Below, one piece after another: positions 41,833 through 51,089 of a DNA stretch of 64,000 nucleotides. The DNA comes from Gammaproteobacteria bacterium. Lineage in GTDB: Bacteria; Pseudomonadota; Gammaproteobacteria; Ga0077536. The notes under the pieces are model-generated. The model had not been told where the DNA came from. It did not search any database and saw nothing but the letters and a program-made list of their open reading frames with translations. The position numbers and the translations under genes were made by a program. The DNA is taken from assembly GCA_024234975.1 (NCBI GenBank), contig JACKNH010000019.1:15117-79116 (forward strand), given 5' to 3'. Every line of letters begins with the position of its first letter. Position 1 is the stretch's first letter.

Positions 41833-42801
41833 GTGCGTGCAGCAGAACTCATTGGTGGCGCCGTATTCGGTGCGGCATTGCTTGCGGCCGGCGCGGCGGC
41901 CACCCTCTGGTATACCGGAAGAAGCTCGACCACGACGCAACCGGAGGTGGCATCGGCCAGCCCCGCCGCAGCAGTCACTACCCGCGATTCCGTCAGCCAA
42001 AGCGATATCGAACAGCTGCTGTCGGTGCTCGATGCCGAGCAACGTGCCCGGGTGGTTGGTACGGCGGAACAGTTTGCGCAGTTCGTCGAACAGGAGGCCG
42101 CCAGCCAATCCATCATCCGCGCTGCGACCGCCAACAAGGTCGAACAGAATCCGCGGCTGCGCGAGTTGATGGAGCGGGCCGCAATGCGGGTACTGGGACA
42201 GGGCTATCTGAACCAGGTGATTGCGGCAAATATGGAAGCCGGCTTTCCCACCGACGACCAGATCAAACAGTATTTTGACGCCAATGCAGCGCAATTCATG
42301 CTGCCTGAACGCGTTCATCTGTGGCAAATCTACTTCCCGCTGTCAGCCGATGCCGATGCTGACGCGGTGGCCGATGCCGAGAAGCTGGCCAACTCCGTCG
42401 CCCTGGCCCTGAAACAAGGCAAAGCCAACTTCGCCGAGGAGGCTGCCAAATATTCCGCCCATGTCCAGAGCCGCCTGAGCGATGGCTATATGGGCTTGTT
42501 GAAGGTCGACGACCTGCTGCCGGAAATCCGGGCCGAAGTTGAGAACCTGGCGGAAAATGCCATCAGCAAGCCGATTCGCAGCAACTCGGGTTTCCATATC
42601 GTGCGCCGTGGCGCGGTGGTCAAAGGGCAGCCGCTGAAGCTCCAGGAGGTGGCCGGCCAGATCCGCTTGCTGCTGCGGCGTGATGCCGAGGCGAGGGTGC
42701 GGCAGGCGGTCATCAGCAAGATCCGCGAGACCTACCCGACCAGTTATGCGGCCGACGATCTCGAACGCTGGCGGGCAGCGCTTGCGGGTGCCGGGCGCTG
42801 A
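41833..42801 (+). CDS. Membrane-anchored parvulin-type peptidyl-prolyl isomerase
   Basis: 322 residues from GTG 41833 with GAGGTGG 6 bp upstream; GTG 41824 is an alternative. An N-terminal signal anchor (about 5-25, Ala/Gly-rich) is followed by a low-complexity Ser/Thr region and a helical SurA/PpiD-like segment. One PpiC domain (about 155-265) includes ERVHLWQIYFPL, FAEEAAKYSAH and SNSGFHIVRRG. It probably folds or chaperones periplasmic proteins. Divergent from the cyclase operon. Confidence 0.82.
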   Translation: MRAAELIGGAVFGAALLAAGAAATLWYTGRSSTTTQPEVASASPAAAVTTRDSVSQSDIEQLLSVLDAEQRARVVGTAEQFAQFVEQEAASQSIIRAATANKVEQNPRLRELMERAAMRVLGQGYLNQVIAANMEAGFPTDDQIKQYFDANAAQFMLPERVHLWQIYFPLSADADADAVADAEKLANSVALALKQGKANFAEEAAKYSAHVQSRLSDGYMGLLKVDDLLPEIRAEVENLAENAISKPIRSNSGFHIVRRGAVVKGQPLKLQEVAGQIRLLLRRDAEARVRQAVISKIRETYPTSYAADDLERWRAALAGAGR

Positions 42802-42862
42802 GCCGTCTAACAGACTGAACAAGCTGGACTTTTCATACCTTAACCGCTAGATTGTCCGGGCC

Positions 42863-43171
42863 ATGAACGTCTCTGGACTGCCTGTCAGCATTTCCGCCGT
42901 AGGTCGCGCGCTACGCCCGGCCGGCGACGAACCCTATGCTGGCAGTCCGCGTCGTCAGCAGCGCAATGAACCCGGCGTCGAACTCGACGCTGACGGTCAC
43001 CGTCCCCGGCAACGGGGGCAAAGTCAGGGCGCCGGCGCGCGATTTCAATCAGCCGCCGAATTGAAAGCCGGATATACCCGCAATGCTGCGCTGTTGAATC
43101 GCATGATCGACCAGATGGGTGGCGGGGATATCCCCAGTAGTATTGGCAGTTACATAGACATCCGGATTTGA
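42863..43171 (+). CDS. Small hypothetical protein
   Basis: 102 residues, not recognised. It is rich in Arg, Gly, Pro and Gln and looks disordered for the first 65 residues; the last 35 (KAGYTRNAALLNRMIDQMG) are probably helical. No signal peptide or membrane helix. It lies between the PpiC gene and leuC with 61-81 bp on either side. Whether it is expressed is uncertain. Confidence 0.4.
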   Translation: MNVSGLPVSISAVGRALRPAGDEPYAGSPRRQQRNEPGVELDADGHRPRQRGQSQGAGARFQSAAELKAGYTRNAALLNRMIDQMGGGDIPSSIGSYIDIRI

Positions 43172-43252
43172 CTCAATCTCGACGATCGTCCGGTGCGCGG
43201 CTTGAACGCGGCGCTCCGTGGGGGCGGTTCGTCATAACTATTCGCAGCGGTC

Positions 43253-44656
43253 ATGACAGGCAAAACTCTCTACGACAAGGTTTGGGATGCGCATGTCGTC
43301 AAGCAGTACGATGACGGCGCCGCATTGATTTACATCGATCGTCACCTCGTGCATGAAGTGACGTCGGCGCAGGCGTTTGAAGGCTTGCAACTGGCTGGAC
43401 GCGGCCTGTGGCGTACGCACGCCAATGTCGCGGTGTCGGACCATAACGTGCCGACCGTCAACCAGCATGATGTACGTGACCCGATTGCGCGTCTGCAACT
43501 CGAAACCCTGAAGGCCAATTGCAAAGCGGCCGGTATCACCCATTTCGACGTTGGCGACGCCCGTCAGGGCATCGTGCATGTCGTCGGGCCGGAGCAGGGC
43601 CTGTGTCTGCCTGGCATGACCATCGTCTGTGGCGATTCGCATACTTCGACCAACGGTGCCCTGGGGGCGCTGGCCTTCGGTATCGGAACTTCCGAGGTCG
43701 AGCACGTCATGGCGACCCAATGCCTGGTATTACGCAAGGCCAGGAACATGAAGATCGAATTCACCGGTCTGACCGGCCCCGGTGTCACCGCCAAGGACAT
43801 GGTGCTCGCGGCCATCGGCGCGATCGGCACGGCGGGCGCTACCGGTTGCACGATCGAATTCTGCGGGCCGTCCATTTCGCGCCTGAACATGGCCGAACGT
43901 ATGACCATCTGCAACATGGCGATCGAAGCAGGTGGACGCGCCGGCATGATTGCCGTCGACGACACCACCATCGACTATCTGCGGAATCGCCCCTATGCGC
44001 CCACCGGCGCAACCTGGGATGCCGCGGTCAGCGCGTGGCGCGACCTTCATACTGATGCCGATGCGGTGTTCGACAAGACCGTCACGATTGACGCGACGGC
44101 GATTCAGCCGCAGGTAACCTGGGGCACCTCACCGGAAATGGTGGTGCCGGTAGGTGCGAAGGTTCCGGACCCTGAACAGGAAGCCGATCCCGTCCGGCGT
44201 GAGGGCATGCGTGCGGCGTTGAACTACATGGGCCTGACCGCGGGTACGCCGATGAGCGAGATCGCTGTCGACAAGGTATTCATCGGTTCCTGCACCAACT
44301 CCCGCATCGAGGATCTGCGCGCGGCGGCCGCGGTGGTCAAAGGCCGACAGCGCGCCGGCAACGTCAAGCAAGTGCTGGTGGTGCCGGGTTCGGGCCTGGT
44401 CAAGGCGCAAGCTGAAGCCGAAGGGCTGGACCGCATCTTTACCGATGCCGGCTTTGAATGGCGTGAACCGGGGTGCTCGATGTGCCTGGGCATGAATCCC
44501 GATCAGCTGTCGCCCGGCGAGCGCTGTGCGTCCACCAGCAACCGGAACTTCGAGGGTCGGCAGGGCCGGGGTGGACGCACCCATCTGGTCAGCCCGGCCA
44601 TGGCCGCGGCGGCGGGCATCGCCGGACACTTCGTCGACGTGCGTAACTGGACTTGA
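43253..44656 (+). CDS. leuC: 3-isopropylmalate dehydratase large subunit
   Basis: Aconitase-family enzyme that isomerises 2- to 3-isopropylmalate in leucine synthesis. 467 residues; [4Fe-4S] cysteines C347 (GSCTNS), C408 and C411 (GCSMC) lie at nearly the same positions as in E. coli. Other signatures are GDSHTSTNGALGALAFGIG and STSNRNFEGRQG. leuD follows after 6 bp. leuA and leuB are not in the window. Confidence 0.97.
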   Translation: MTGKTLYDKVWDAHVVKQYDDGAALIYIDRHLVHEVTSAQAFEGLQLAGRGLWRTHANVAVSDHNVPTVNQHDVRDPIARLQLETLKANCKAAGITHFDVGDARQGIVHVVGPEQGLCLPGMTIVCGDSHTSTNGALGALAFGIGTSEVEHVMATQCLVLRKARNMKIEFTGLTGPGVTAKDMVLAAIGAIGTAGATGCTIEFCGPSISRLNMAERMTICNMAIEAGGRAGMIAVDDTTIDYLRNRPYAPTGATWDAAVSAWRDLHTDADAVFDKTVTIDATAIQPQVTWGTSPEMVVPVGAKVPDPEQEADPVRREGMRAALNYMGLTAGTPMSEIAVDKVFIGSCTNSRIEDLRAAAAVVKGRQRAGNVKQVLVVPGSGLVKAQAEAEGLDRIFTDAGFEWREPGCSMCLGMNPDQLSPGERCASTSNRNFEGRQGRGGRTHLVSPAMAAAAGIAGHFVDVRNWT

Positions 44657-44662
44657 GCCGAT

Positions 44663-45298
44663 ATGGATAAATTCGCGACTTTCACCGGCCTGGTGGCGCC
44701 ACTGGATCGACCCAATGTCGATACCGACGCCATCATTCCCAAACAATTCCTGAAATCCATCAAACGAACGGGTTTCGGCCCGAACCTGTTTGACGAGTGG
44801 CGTTATCTCGACCTGGGCTACCCCGGTCAGGAGCAGTCGCAGCGCAAGCCCAATCCGGATTTTGTGCTGAACCAGTCGCGCTATCAGGGCGCACAGATCC
44901 TGCTCGGCCGTGATAATTTCGGTTGCGGATCATCTCGCGAGCATGCACCGTGGGCGCTGACCGACTTTGGCTTCCGCGCCATCATCGCGCCGAGCTTCGC
45001 TGATATCTTCTTCGGCAACAGCGCCAAGAACGGCTTGTTGTTGATCACCTTACCCGCTGCGGATATTGATGCATTGTTCAGCGCCGTCGCGGCCGAAGCA
45101 GGCTTTACGCTGACCATCGATCTGGAACACCAGCAGGTACGTGATGGCCATGGCCACAGTTATACATTCGACTATCCTGCCGGGTTGAAACACCGCCTGC
45201 TTAATGGTCTTGATGATATCGGCATCACGCTGCAGGATGCCGACGCGATCAAGGGGTATGAACAACGCCGTCGCGCAGAGGCGCCCTGGTTGTTCTGA
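44663..45298 (+). CDS. leuD: 3-isopropylmalate dehydratase small subunit
   Basis: 211 residues, normal length. Swivel domain with VDTDAIIPKQFLKSI near the N-terminus, GRDNFGCGSSREHAPWAL (active-site loop) and APSFADIFFGNSAKNGLL. It pairs with LeuC. The stop is only 7 bp from the stop of the convergent permease gene, leaving no room for separate terminators. Confidence 0.96.
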   Translation: MDKFATFTGLVAPLDRPNVDTDAIIPKQFLKSIKRTGFGPNLFDEWRYLDLGYPGQEQSQRKPNPDFVLNQSRYQGAQILLGRDNFGCGSSREHAPWALTDFGFRAIIAPSFADIFFGNSAKNGLLLITLPAADIDALFSAVAAEAGFTLTIDLEHQQVRDGHGHSYTFDYPAGLKHRLLNGLDDIGITLQDADAIKGYEQRRRAEAPWLF

Positions 45299-45305
45299 TC
45301 ATTAA

Positions 45306-46505
45306 TTACTCCGCGCGCAGTGCTTCCAGTGGCAGCATGCGCGCGGCGCGTAATGCCGGCGCAATACCTGACGCAAGGCCGATCAGTGTCGCCAGCAGCA
45401 ATGAAGCCAGCACATAAATCCACGCGGTTCTGACCGGCATCGCCGGCACCAGAAACGCTATTGCCTCAACCACACCCACCGCGCCAATACAGCCGATTAT
45501 GCCTCCCAGGGCGCCGAGGCCGACGGCTTCTGCCAGGAACAGGCCGAGAATGTGCGCACGACGCGCCCCGATCGCGCGTAGCAGACCGATTTCCGCGGTG
45601 CGCTCGGTCACGGCAATCGTCATGATGGTCAGGATGCCGACCGCGCCCACCAGTAATGAAATGCCGCCCAGCGCGCCGATACCCAGGGTCAGTACGTTCA
45701 ATACCGAGTTCAGCACCTCAAGCATTTCATCCTGAGTCGTGATGGTGACATCCTCGGCGCCATGCCGTTGCATCATACGACGCTTGACCGTATCCACGAT
45801 CTGAGCGACATCGGCGTCGGCGGCGTAGACGATGTCGATTTCCATCATGCCTTCCTGATCGAAGAGTTCGACCGCTTTGGCTACCGGCAGGAACAGCGTG
45901 TCGTCGAGATCAAAGCCGAGCATCTGGCCCTTGCTCTCCATGACGCCCAGTACCTGAAAGCGCTCGCCACCGACACGGATCCGCGCGCCCAGCGGGTTGT
46001 CGGCGCCGAACAATTCCTCTCGCATTTTCGCTCCGAGAACGGCGACCGATCGCCCGGTGGTGAAGTCGCCGTCTGGCAGGAACTGGCCGGAGCGTACGTC
46101 CATCTTCCACACCACCGGCATATCGTGGGTGACGCCGAACACCATCGCGCGGCGCTGGCGTCCCTCAAACTCAACATTGGCATTGCCCTGGATGGTTGGC
46201 ACCACCGCCAGTACGTTGGGCAGTCTGCGCAGTGATTGGGCGTCGTCAATGGTGAGCGGGCGGACCGTGTTGATGGTGGCGGCCGATGTTCCGAATGTGT
46301 TGGATTTGCCCGGGACGACCGCAATGATATTGGTGCCGAACTGCGTGAACTCACTCATCACGAATTGGCGTACGCCTTCACCGATCGACGTTAGCAGGAC
46401 GACCGAGGCGATGCCCACCGTAATGCCGAGAATCGTCAACCCTGAGCGCAGGCGGTGCGCGCTGATGGCGCCGCCGGCAAAGCCGATGAGGTCGCCGGCT
46501 TTCAT
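45306..46505 (-). CDS. MacB-like ABC transporter permease 2
   Basis: 399 residues from ATG 46505, one base after the preceding permease. Layout: one N-terminal transmembrane helix (about 22-42, LTILGITVGIASVVLLTSIG), a large periplasmic MacB_PCD domain (about 45-245), then three C-terminal FtsX helices (about 280-390). No ATPase domain is fused. It resembles the permease half of MacB/LolC/E-type exporters, which move substrate in the periplasm rather than across the inner membrane. It likely pairs with the next permease as a heterodimer. Confidence 0.86.
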   Translation of the reverse strand: MKAGDLIGFAGGAISAHRLRSGLTILGITVGIASVVLLTSIGEGVRQFVMSEFTQFGTNIIAVVPGKSNTFGTSAATINTVRPLTIDDAQSLRRLPNVLAVVPTIQGNANVEFEGRQRRAMVFGVTHDMPVVWKMDVRSGQFLPDGDFTTGRSVAVLGAKMREELFGADNPLGARIRVGGERFQVLGVMESKGQMLGFDLDDTLFLPVAKAVELFDQEGMMEIDIVYAADADVAQIVDTVKRRMMQRHGAEDVTITTQDEMLEVLNSVLNVLTLGIGALGGISLLVGAVGILTIMTIAVTERTAEIGLLRAIGARRAHILGLFLAEAVGLGALGGIIGCIGAVGVVEAIAFLVPAMPVRTAWIYVLASLLLATLIGLASGIAPALRAARMLPLEALRAE

Positions 46506-46506
46506 G

Positions 46507-47715
46507 TCAACGGCGCGAAAGCGCCTGCACCGGGTCCAGCCGTGCCGCGCGACGCGCGGGCAATGTGCCGAAGGCGAGGCCGGTGGTGATTGCAACGGCG
46601 ACAGCGGCAACCAGCGCCCAGACCGGCGCGTGGATCGGTAAGGTCGGCCACATCCCTCGCATCAGCCAGACCGTGAACAGACCCACGGAAACACCGACGA
46701 TCGCGCCGCTGCAGGACAGAATGATGGCCTCGATGAGAAACAGCCGTTCGATGTTGCGCGAGGAACTGCCAAGGGCTTTCAACAGACCGACTTCCGCGGT
46801 CCGCTGGGTTACCGACACCAGCATCACGTTCATGATCAATATGCCGGCAACCACGAGGCTGATCGCACCAATGCCGCCGATACCATAGGTGACAGCCGAC
46901 AGAATGCGGTCGAACGTGCTGACCAGTGAGTCCTGGGTGATGATGGTGACATCATCCTCGCCTTCATGGCGATCGGTGATGATACGCCGGACATCTGCTA
47001 TGGCGTCTTCGGTGTTGCCGGCGGATCGCATCTCGATCATCATCCGGAACAAGCCCTCGCGATTGAATAATTGCTGAGCGGCGGCGACCGGCAGCAGCAC
47101 CATGTCATTGAAGTCGATACCGACGGACACGCCTTCATCACTCAGCACACCGATGATGCGGTACTTGCGGTCGCCCAGTTGCAGCCTTTGCCCGACCGGG
47201 TCCTGGCCACGGAACAACTCGTTGAGGATGGTGATGCCGATGACACATACCGGTTCCGCGGAATAGGGATCACCGGCCGGCAAGAAGCGGCCGCGCGACA
47301 GATTCAGCGAACGAACATGTGCCATTTCCGCCGTCGTGCCCAGCACCGTGGTATCGCGGACCAGGCCTTGATCGGTGGCCGCCGAGGCGCCGCCAATAAT
47401 GATCGGCGCCAGGCGTTCGACATAGGGACTGCGCGCCACGGCGAGCGCGTCGCCAAGTGTCAGGTCGCGCGGCGTGGTTCCGAGCAATGGCGGGGCGCCG
47501 CCGGTGGTTTCATTTCGACCGGGCAGTACGATGAGCAGATTGGTGCCGAGCGATGAGAATTGACCGGTAATGTAGGCTCGCCCCGTCTCGCCCAATGTGG
47601 TCAACAGGATCACAGCTGCGACACCGATGCCCATCGCGAGCAGAATCAGCAGCGTGCGGAACTTGTGGGCGATGACCGCCTGCCAGGCCAGCAGCGTGCT
47701 GTCGGCCATTTTCAT
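46507..47715 (-). CDS. MacB-like ABC transporter permease 1
   Basis: 402 residues with the same layout as its neighbour: helix (about 17-40), MacB_PCD periplasmic domain (LRGxLS-like segments, GQDPVGQRLQLGDRKYRIIGVL) and three FtsX helices ending ARRAARLDPVQALSRR. The start (ATG 47715) overlaps the ATPase stop (ATGA); a second ATG six bases on is also possible. Paralogous to permease 2 but clearly diverged. Confidence 0.87.
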   Translation of the reverse strand: MKMADSTLLAWQAVIAHKFRTLLILLAMGIGVAAVILLTTLGETGRAYITGQFSSLGTNLLIVLPGRNETTGGAPPLLGTTPRDLTLGDALAVARSPYVERLAPIIIGGASAATDQGLVRDTTVLGTTAEMAHVRSLNLSRGRFLPAGDPYSAEPVCVIGITILNELFRGQDPVGQRLQLGDRKYRIIGVLSDEGVSVGIDFNDMVLLPVAAAQQLFNREGLFRMMIEMRSAGNTEDAIADVRRIITDRHEGEDDVTIITQDSLVSTFDRILSAVTYGIGGIGAISLVVAGILIMNVMLVSVTQRTAEVGLLKALGSSSRNIERLFLIEAIILSCSGAIVGVSVGLFTVWLMRGMWPTLPIHAPVWALVAAVAVAITTGLAFGTLPARRAARLDPVQALSRR

Positions 47716-48389
47716 CGCCGCTGATCCGAATCGATGCGGCCATCCACCAGGCGCAGCTGGCGCGACGCGCGACTGCCCATGGCCGAATCGTGCGTCACCA
47801 CGATGAGTGTCACCCCGTTGGCGGCATTCAAATTTTCGATGATCTCGATGACCTGCCGGCCGGAGACCGAATCCAGATTGCCCGTGGGTTCGTCGGCCAA
47901 CAGCACCTTGGGCCGCATGATCGTTGCGCGGGCGATGGCGACCCGCTGGCGCTGACCGCCAGACAATTCATTGGGCCGATGATGCGCACGGCTGCTCAAA
48001 TCGAGCGATGCCAACGCCTCATTGACGCGCTCGCGCCGCTCGGCAACAGGAACACTCGCCAGGACCAGAGGCACCTCGACGTTCTGAAACGCCGTCAGCC
48101 GCGGAATCAGGTGAAAGAACTGGAATACGAAACCGATGTTTTCGCGGCGGACCCGTGCCAGCGCGTCATCATCGAATGCCGTCACGTCGACGCCATCAAA
48201 CGCATAACTGCCGGCGTCGGGCCGGTCCAGCAGGGCAACCACATTCAGCAACGTCGACTTGCCCGAGCCCGATGGCCCCATGATGGAGACGTATTCGCCG
48301 GCGGCGATGTCGAGGTCGATGCCAGCGAGCGCATGGACCGTCTGCTCGCCCAGCCTGAAATCGCGGCGGATGCCTTCGAGGTGAATCAC
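47712..48389 (-). CDS. ABC transporter ATPase (MacB/LolD type)
   Basis: 225 residues from GTG 48389, overlapping the adaptor stop. Walker A GPSGSGKSTLLN, Q-loop in FVFQFFHLIPRLTAF, signature LSGGQRQRVAIARA, Walker B VLLADEPTGNLDS and switch His in VVTHDS are all intact. It powers the two permeases encoded downstream. Confidence 0.93.
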   Translation of the reverse strand: MIHLEGIRRDFRLGEQTVHALAGIDLDIAAGEYVSIMGPSGSGKSTLLNVVALLDRPDAGSYAFDGVDVTAFDDDALARVRRENIGFVFQFFHLIPRLTAFQNVEVPLVLASVPVAERRERVNEALASLDLSSRAHHRPNELSGGQRQRVAIARATIMRPKVLLADEPTGNLDSVSGRQVIEIIENLNAANGVTLIVVTHDSAMGSRASRQLRLVDGRIDSDQRR

Positions 48390-49522
48390 TTTGCAGCAGG
48401 GGCGGCGACGGCCCGGGCGCCATCGACGACGCCTTCGCGGCCGACCGACATCACGATTTTTTCGTGTTCGTCCACGCCGGCAACGATTTCGGTGAAATTC
48501 CAGTTGGCCAGGCCAATCGTCAATGTGCGCTGCTGCAACTGCCCGCTGTCGGTGTCGAGGATATAGGCTTTGTTGCCTTCAAGAATGGCTTCAGATGGCA
48601 CGCGAATGACGTTTTCATGTCGATCGAGCTCGACCTCTATATCGGCGCTGTAACCCGGCAACAGGCCTTTGCGTTCGGCCTCGTCACGGATCTCGACTTC
48701 CACTTCAACCGTACGCGCCTGTTTCTCCGCTTCCATGACGTACGGCGCGATGCGTCGGACAAATCCGCTGCATCGCTGATCACTGAAGGCGTCCAGACTC
48801 ACGCATGCCGGCATCCCGACTTCGATGGCTGGCGCGTCGACCTCGTCGATGGGGGCCGAGACGTAAATGCAATCGGCATTGATCAAATCAACCGCGGGCA
48901 ACGTTGGAATGCCCGGCGGGGAAGGGGTGACGTATTCACCGATTTCGGCATTGACCTCGGCGACATAGCCGTCGAATGGCGCGACAACACGCGTCCGTTC
49001 CAGCGCCGTCTCGGTTACCGCGACCTGCGCCAGCGCCACTTCAAGATTGGCCCGGGCGCCATTGCACGAAGCTTCCCGTGCTTCCGCTTCGGTGGCAGCG
49101 GTATCCGCGGCTTCCTCGGACACCAGCCGATTGCTGCGCAGACTGCGCAACCGTTCCGCCTCGCGCCGTGCGCCGGCGGCCGCAGTACAGGATTCGGTCA
49201 CGCGTGCTCGCGCGGCGGTGACCTGTGCACTTTGCAGCGCCAGCTCGGCCTTGATGTTGTCGTTCCAGATTTCCAGCAGCACGTCACCCTGCTTGACGAC
49301 GGCGCCTTCGCGGACATTCAGACTGGAAACTTCGCCGCCGGAGGAGGGGGCGAGATACGCTCGACGGCAGGCCTTGACCGTCCCCACGCGCGTGTTGGAA
49401 ACGGTCTGCGTCACCAGCCCACGGCCGATTTCCTGGACTTCGACCTCCAACGGCTGCGGCCGATTCAACCACCAGATTCCGGTTGCCGCCGCCACCAGTA
49501 CCACCACCGCGATCCACTTCAT
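48386..49522 (-). CDS. Membrane fusion (HlyD/MacA-like) adaptor
   Basis: 378 residues from ATG 49522 with GGAAGC upstream; an earlier in-frame start adds 23 unlikely residues. An N-terminal signal anchor (about 2-20, WIAVVVLVAAATGIWW) is followed by a split lipoyl domain, a long helical hairpin (about 95-185, heptad-rich with Ala/Arg/Glu), the beta-barrel and a membrane-proximal domain. It is first in the operon adaptor-ATPase-permease-permease. It would bridge the permeases to an outer-membrane TolC-like channel, which is not encoded here. Confidence 0.87.
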   Translation of the reverse strand: MKWIAVVVLVAAATGIWWLNRPQPLEVEVQEIGRGLVTQTVSNTRVGTVKACRRAYLAPSSGGEVSSLNVREGAVVKQGDVLLEIWNDNIKAELALQSAQVTAARARVTESCTAAAGARREAERLRSLRSNRLVSEEAADTAATEAEAREASCNGARANLEVALAQVAVTETALERTRVVAPFDGYVAEVNAEIGEYVTPSPPGIPTLPAVDLINADCIYVSAPIDEVDAPAIEVGMPACVSLDAFSDQRCSGFVRRIAPYVMEAEKQARTVEVEVEIRDEAERKGLLPGYSADIEVELDRHENVIRVPSEAILEGNKAYILDTDSGQLQQRTLTIGLANWNFTEIVAGVDEHEKIVMSVGREGVVDGARAVAAPAAK

Positions 49523-49604
49523 CAGCTTCCGTCCCGTCTGCCGGCCAACCCGATGCGCACCGATCTGACGCCAGCAAGGTGCAGATGTCAAAGGGCCGGT
49601 GCCG

Positions 49605-49610
49605 TATAAT
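49605..49610 (+). promoter_or_regulatory. Consensus -10 box (TATAAT) for alr
   Basis: A perfect TATAAT 40 bp before the alr ATG. The -35 region is weak (CAGATG at 17 bp). On the other strand the same site reads ATTATA(C), and TCGACT stands about 18 bp upstream, so it may also serve the divergent exporter operon. Confidence 0.5.
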
Positions 49611-49649
49611 CTGCGCGCCTGTCATCCAGTCGATAGTCACTATCCCGCA

Positions 49650-50768
49650 ATGTCTCAGCCAACCGCCACGATCACAATCAATTTGGATGCATTGGTCAGC
49701 AATTACCGTGCGCTGTGTTCTATGGCGGCCTCAGGGACGTGTGCCGCCGTAGTGAAAGCAGACGCCTACGGCCTTGGCGTGGTGCCCGTTGCCAGGGCAC
49801 TGGCGGCAGCAGCTTGTCGGGAGTTCTTCGTTGCCGACGTCAACGAAGGCGTCGCCTTGCGCGCGGTACTGCCGTCGGCGGATTTCCGGATACACGTGTT
49901 TGAAGGTGTCGATGACGCCAGTGCCGAGGCCACGATGGCCGCCAATCTGTGGCCGGTGTTGAACAGTGACCGGCAGATCGATTGCTGGCAGCGGACTGCC
50001 CGACGTGTCGGACGGGAATTGCCCTGTACGTTGCACGTGGATACCGGCATGAACCGATTGGGTATGCCGGCGCATGACGCGCTGACGCGGGCGGGACGGG
50101 CAGACGGACTGCACGGCCTGGCGTTGCAACTGCTCATCACCCATCTGGCGTGCGCGGATGACCCGGCAAACCCGATGAACGCCGCGCAGTTGCGCGCATT
50201 TGGCGATGTGACCGCCGCATTTGGCAATATCCGGACGTCCATTGCCAATTCGGGCGGACTGATGATGGCGCCGGAATATCATGGCGATCTTCCCCGGCCA
50301 GGTATTGCGATGTATGGCGGCAACCCGCAACCCGGTCAGGATTCGCCGTTCCGGACCGTGGTCACCATGACCGCCCGGGTTCTGCAGACAAGACAGGTCG
50401 CTGCGGGTGCAACCGTCGGCTATGGCGCAAGTTACTGCGCACCCGGAACGCGGACGCTGGCGACGCTTGCCGCTGGCTACGCCGATGGCTATCCGCGTGC
50501 TTTGAGTAATCGCGGCTGGGTTGCCATCAGCGGCCACCGGGCGCCAGTGGTCGGCCGCGTGTCCATGGATACGACGGTAGTGGATATCACCGATCTGCCA
50601 TTGGCGGTCAGCGCCGGACTGGATGTGGCCGAATTGATCGGAACAACCATCTCGCTGGACAGCGTTGCCCGGTGGGCGGACAGCATCAACTACGCCGTTC
50701 TGACCGGCCTGGGGAGACGCCCTGACCGCCGGTATTCGCTGGTAGCCGAGGGTGCTGCCGACCGCTAG
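49650..50768 (+). CDS. alr: Alanine racemase
   Basis: PLP enzyme making D-alanine for peptidoglycan. 372 residues from ATG 49650; the frame is open to 49599 but unlike the family. The PLP lysine is K36 in VVKADAYGLG. The second-domain catalytic Tyr lies in the GYGASYCAPG region, and GRVSMDTTVVDITD and LIGTTISLD close the barrel/beta domain. It stands alone, divergent from the ABC exporter, rather than behind dnaB as in E. coli. Confidence 0.95.
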   Translation: MSQPTATITINLDALVSNYRALCSMAASGTCAAVVKADAYGLGVVPVARALAAAACREFFVADVNEGVALRAVLPSADFRIHVFEGVDDASAEATMAANLWPVLNSDRQIDCWQRTARRVGRELPCTLHVDTGMNRLGMPAHDALTRAGRADGLHGLALQLLITHLACADDPANPMNAAQLRAFGDVTAAFGNIRTSIANSGGLMMAPEYHGDLPRPGIAMYGGNPQPGQDSPFRTVVTMTARVLQTRQVAAGATVGYGASYCAPGTRTLATLAAGYADGYPRALSNRGWVAISGHRAPVVGRVSMDTTVVDITDLPLAVSAGLDVAELIGTTISLDSVARWADSINYAVLTGLGRRPDRRYSLVAEGAADR

Positions 50769-51089
50769 CCGCCGGTGGCCTTGCGCAAAAGGTTTAGGCA
50801 CATATATCAGTCGCTTATGCGACAGGCACAGGGTCCGGTCGGTCTTGCCGGCGCAATGCTGGCGGATTGACCCTCGCCAACCACTCGAGCTGCCTCAACC
50901 AAATGATCCTTTGAGTAAATTGTAATTCCTCCCGCCATGCGACACGTGTCCGGGACGTTCAATCAGTCATATAATTACGCCTTCCGGGATGTGCGGATTC
51001 GTGTCCTGATAATCCGCGAGCGCACCGCATCGATACCCATGGTCAGCCGTTCGCTGCCGTGGGCGAAGCAAGAGAGAAAAAGTTCAAAC
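50769..51089. other. 321-bp intergenic region between alr and the DUF1592 gene
   Basis: The frame of the next gene is open back to 50937, but the residues before 51090 are not family-like and lack a signal peptide. No clear promoter or terminator is seen; an AT-rich patch at 50910-50930 is the best place for one. Confidence 0.4.

Noticed and set aside
41728..42327. Upstream 200-codon extension of the cyclase-FHA frame
   Set aside because: Antisense to the PpiC gene and not cyclase-like; the catalytic domain begins right after ATG 41727.
49731..50801. 356-codon open frame opposite alr
   Set aside because: Shadow of alanine racemase.
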